32,146 bases of DNA. It comes from Candidatus Uhrbacteria bacterium. Lineage in GTDB: Bacteria; Patescibacteriota; Patescibacteriia; UBA9934; GWF2-40-263. Below the pieces are notes generated by a model. The model did no database searches. It was not told the origin of the DNA and worked only from the letters and a program-made list of their open reading frames with translations. Location: positions 1-32,146 of the forward strand of contig JACRJU010000010.1 in assembly GCA_016219925.1 (NCBI GenBank), written 5' to 3'. Below, piece after piece: positions 31,645 to 32,146 of the stretch. Each line of letters begins with the position of its first letter. The first letter of the stretch is position 1. The translations under genes were made by a program, and so were the position numbers.

Positions 31645-31929
31645 ATGTTTGAGCTCCCGCAATTTTCTTTGCCCCTCTCCATCTTTTTGTACGTCTACAG
31701 CGCCTACATGCTCTTTTATGTTCTCTATAGCTTGTTCAACATCTACCATCTCATTCGCTATGGCGTTTATGGCTTTGGACTCTATCTCATAGTAACCTTA
31801 TTTACCGGCGGCACGATTCTTCTTGTTGGTGGCTCCTTGTATCTGCTGTTGGGCTACGATTGGACACAAATAGTTTCGCTCAATGCGTTGTTTGAAAAAA
31901 ACGCGGGCGGCATTTTTCCCGGACTTTAA
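31645..31929 (+). CDS. Small polytopic membrane protein
   Basis: The 94-aa protein starts MFELPQFSLPLSIFLYVYSAY and has about three transmembrane helices (residues ~11-33 and ~42-73 in total). No charged active-site motif is visible. ATG 31645 is chosen over upstream in-frame codons because it begins the hydrophobic protein directly. It lies 5 nt before the next gene and is probably in operon with it. Function unknown. Confidence 0.65.
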   Translation: MFELPQFSLPLSIFLYVYSAYMLFYVLYSLFNIYHLIRYGVYGFGLYLIVTLFTGGTILLVGGSLYLLLGYDWTQIVSLNALFEKNAGGIFPGL

Positions 31930-31934
31930 TCGTT

Positions 31935-32146
31935 ATGTTTCATCTTGACCACCTCCCAGATCAAAGAGAAAACGAAAAAGTGGTGCTGTTTTTGCGGCGC
32001 CACTGGATTTCCGTGTTGGTCATTGTGGTGGCCTTTCTGTTTCTCACAGGAGTCCCTCTTTTCATCGGTTGGTTTTTTTCTGATGTGATGGAAACATGGC
32101 TTGCCTCACCTACGTTGGGCCCCATCGTTGTTGTTGCGGCAAGCAT
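31935..32146 (+). CDS. Membrane protein, cut by window end
   Basis: The open frame starts MFHLDHLPDQRENEKVVLFL and continues through a hydrophobic helix (HWISVLVIVVAFLFLTGVPLFIGW) to the window edge; no stop is reached. The start and spacing to the preceding gene suggest an operon. An RRHW-type N-terminus before TM helices resembles bacterial PH-domain membrane proteins, but the diagnostic part is missing. Confidence 0.55.
   Translation, partial: MFHLDHLPDQRENEKVVLFLRRHWISVLVIVVAFLFLTGVPLFIGWFFSDVMETWLASPTLGPIVVVAAS

Overview
The window looks like a chromosomal piece of a Patescibacteria/CPR bacterium, probably of the Parcubacteria group (inference). Supporting signs are: a 23S gene carrying group I introns with no 16S beside it, a transketolase split into two subunits, several genes without Shine-Dalgarno sites whose -10 boxes lie 7-9 nt before the start codon, many small Cys/TM proteins, and secreted proteins of types common in this group. 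Closer taxonomy cannot be fixed from the sequence alone.

Layout. 1-4090: a secreted cupredoxin-like protein between two ~72-nt hairpins, then a carbon-metabolism cluster (transketolase N and C subunits, PfkB kinase). 4062-6252: a decayed diversity-generating retroelement (DGR). It has a DGR-type reverse transcriptase split by a G10 tract, a 5'-truncated Avd-like four-helix-bundle gene in the opposite orientation, and a C-type-lectin/FGE-like target protein. I find no template repeat. 6421-9326: the carbon cluster resumes (class II aldolase, second PfkB kinase, 2-hydroxyacid dehydrogenase). 9323-10675: a C39-like protease gene with an in-frame stop, a duplicated-domain hypothetical, and tRNA-Ala. 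10771-15270: an FG-GAP/L,D-transpeptidase envelope protein, a 43-residue histone-H1-like protein with a structured leader, and a minus-strand run (small CxxC membrane protein, nucleotidyltransferase, P-loop kinase, endonuclease Q).

15316-20021: 5S and 23S rRNA on the minus strand. The 23S gene is interrupted at E. coli positions 2500 (intron with LAGLIDADG ORF) and 1931 (ORF-less intron). Both have recognisable P1 and P10 pairings. The transcript starts at a consensus promoter and runs through a structured leader containing a T-run. 20055-23500: a serine hydrolase, a PD-(D/E)XK-like protein, tRNA-Leu(UAG), a secreted protein, and a TrmB-type regulator. 23539-28658: an LTD/OB-fold secreted protein with three small ORFs, tRNA-Gly followed by a partial 3'-end duplication in palindrome-rich DNA, PolX, an AlkD-like glycosylase, and tRNA-Leu(UAA). 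28663-32146: a CYTH phosphatase, a membrane coiled-coil protein, RuvB, and two membrane proteins, the last cut by the window edge.

The clearest functional themes are lower glycolysis/pentose-phosphate metabolism and DNA repair (EndoQ, PolX, AlkD-like, RuvB). Four standalone genes (5236-6252, 20759-21682, 21930-22511, 29334-30350) look compositionally different from the rest. Short REP-like palindromes have inserted into several coding genes. The most unusual elements are the rearranged DGR with its possible phase-variable tract, the paired rRNA introns, the rRNA leader RNA, and the tRNA-Gly duplication.
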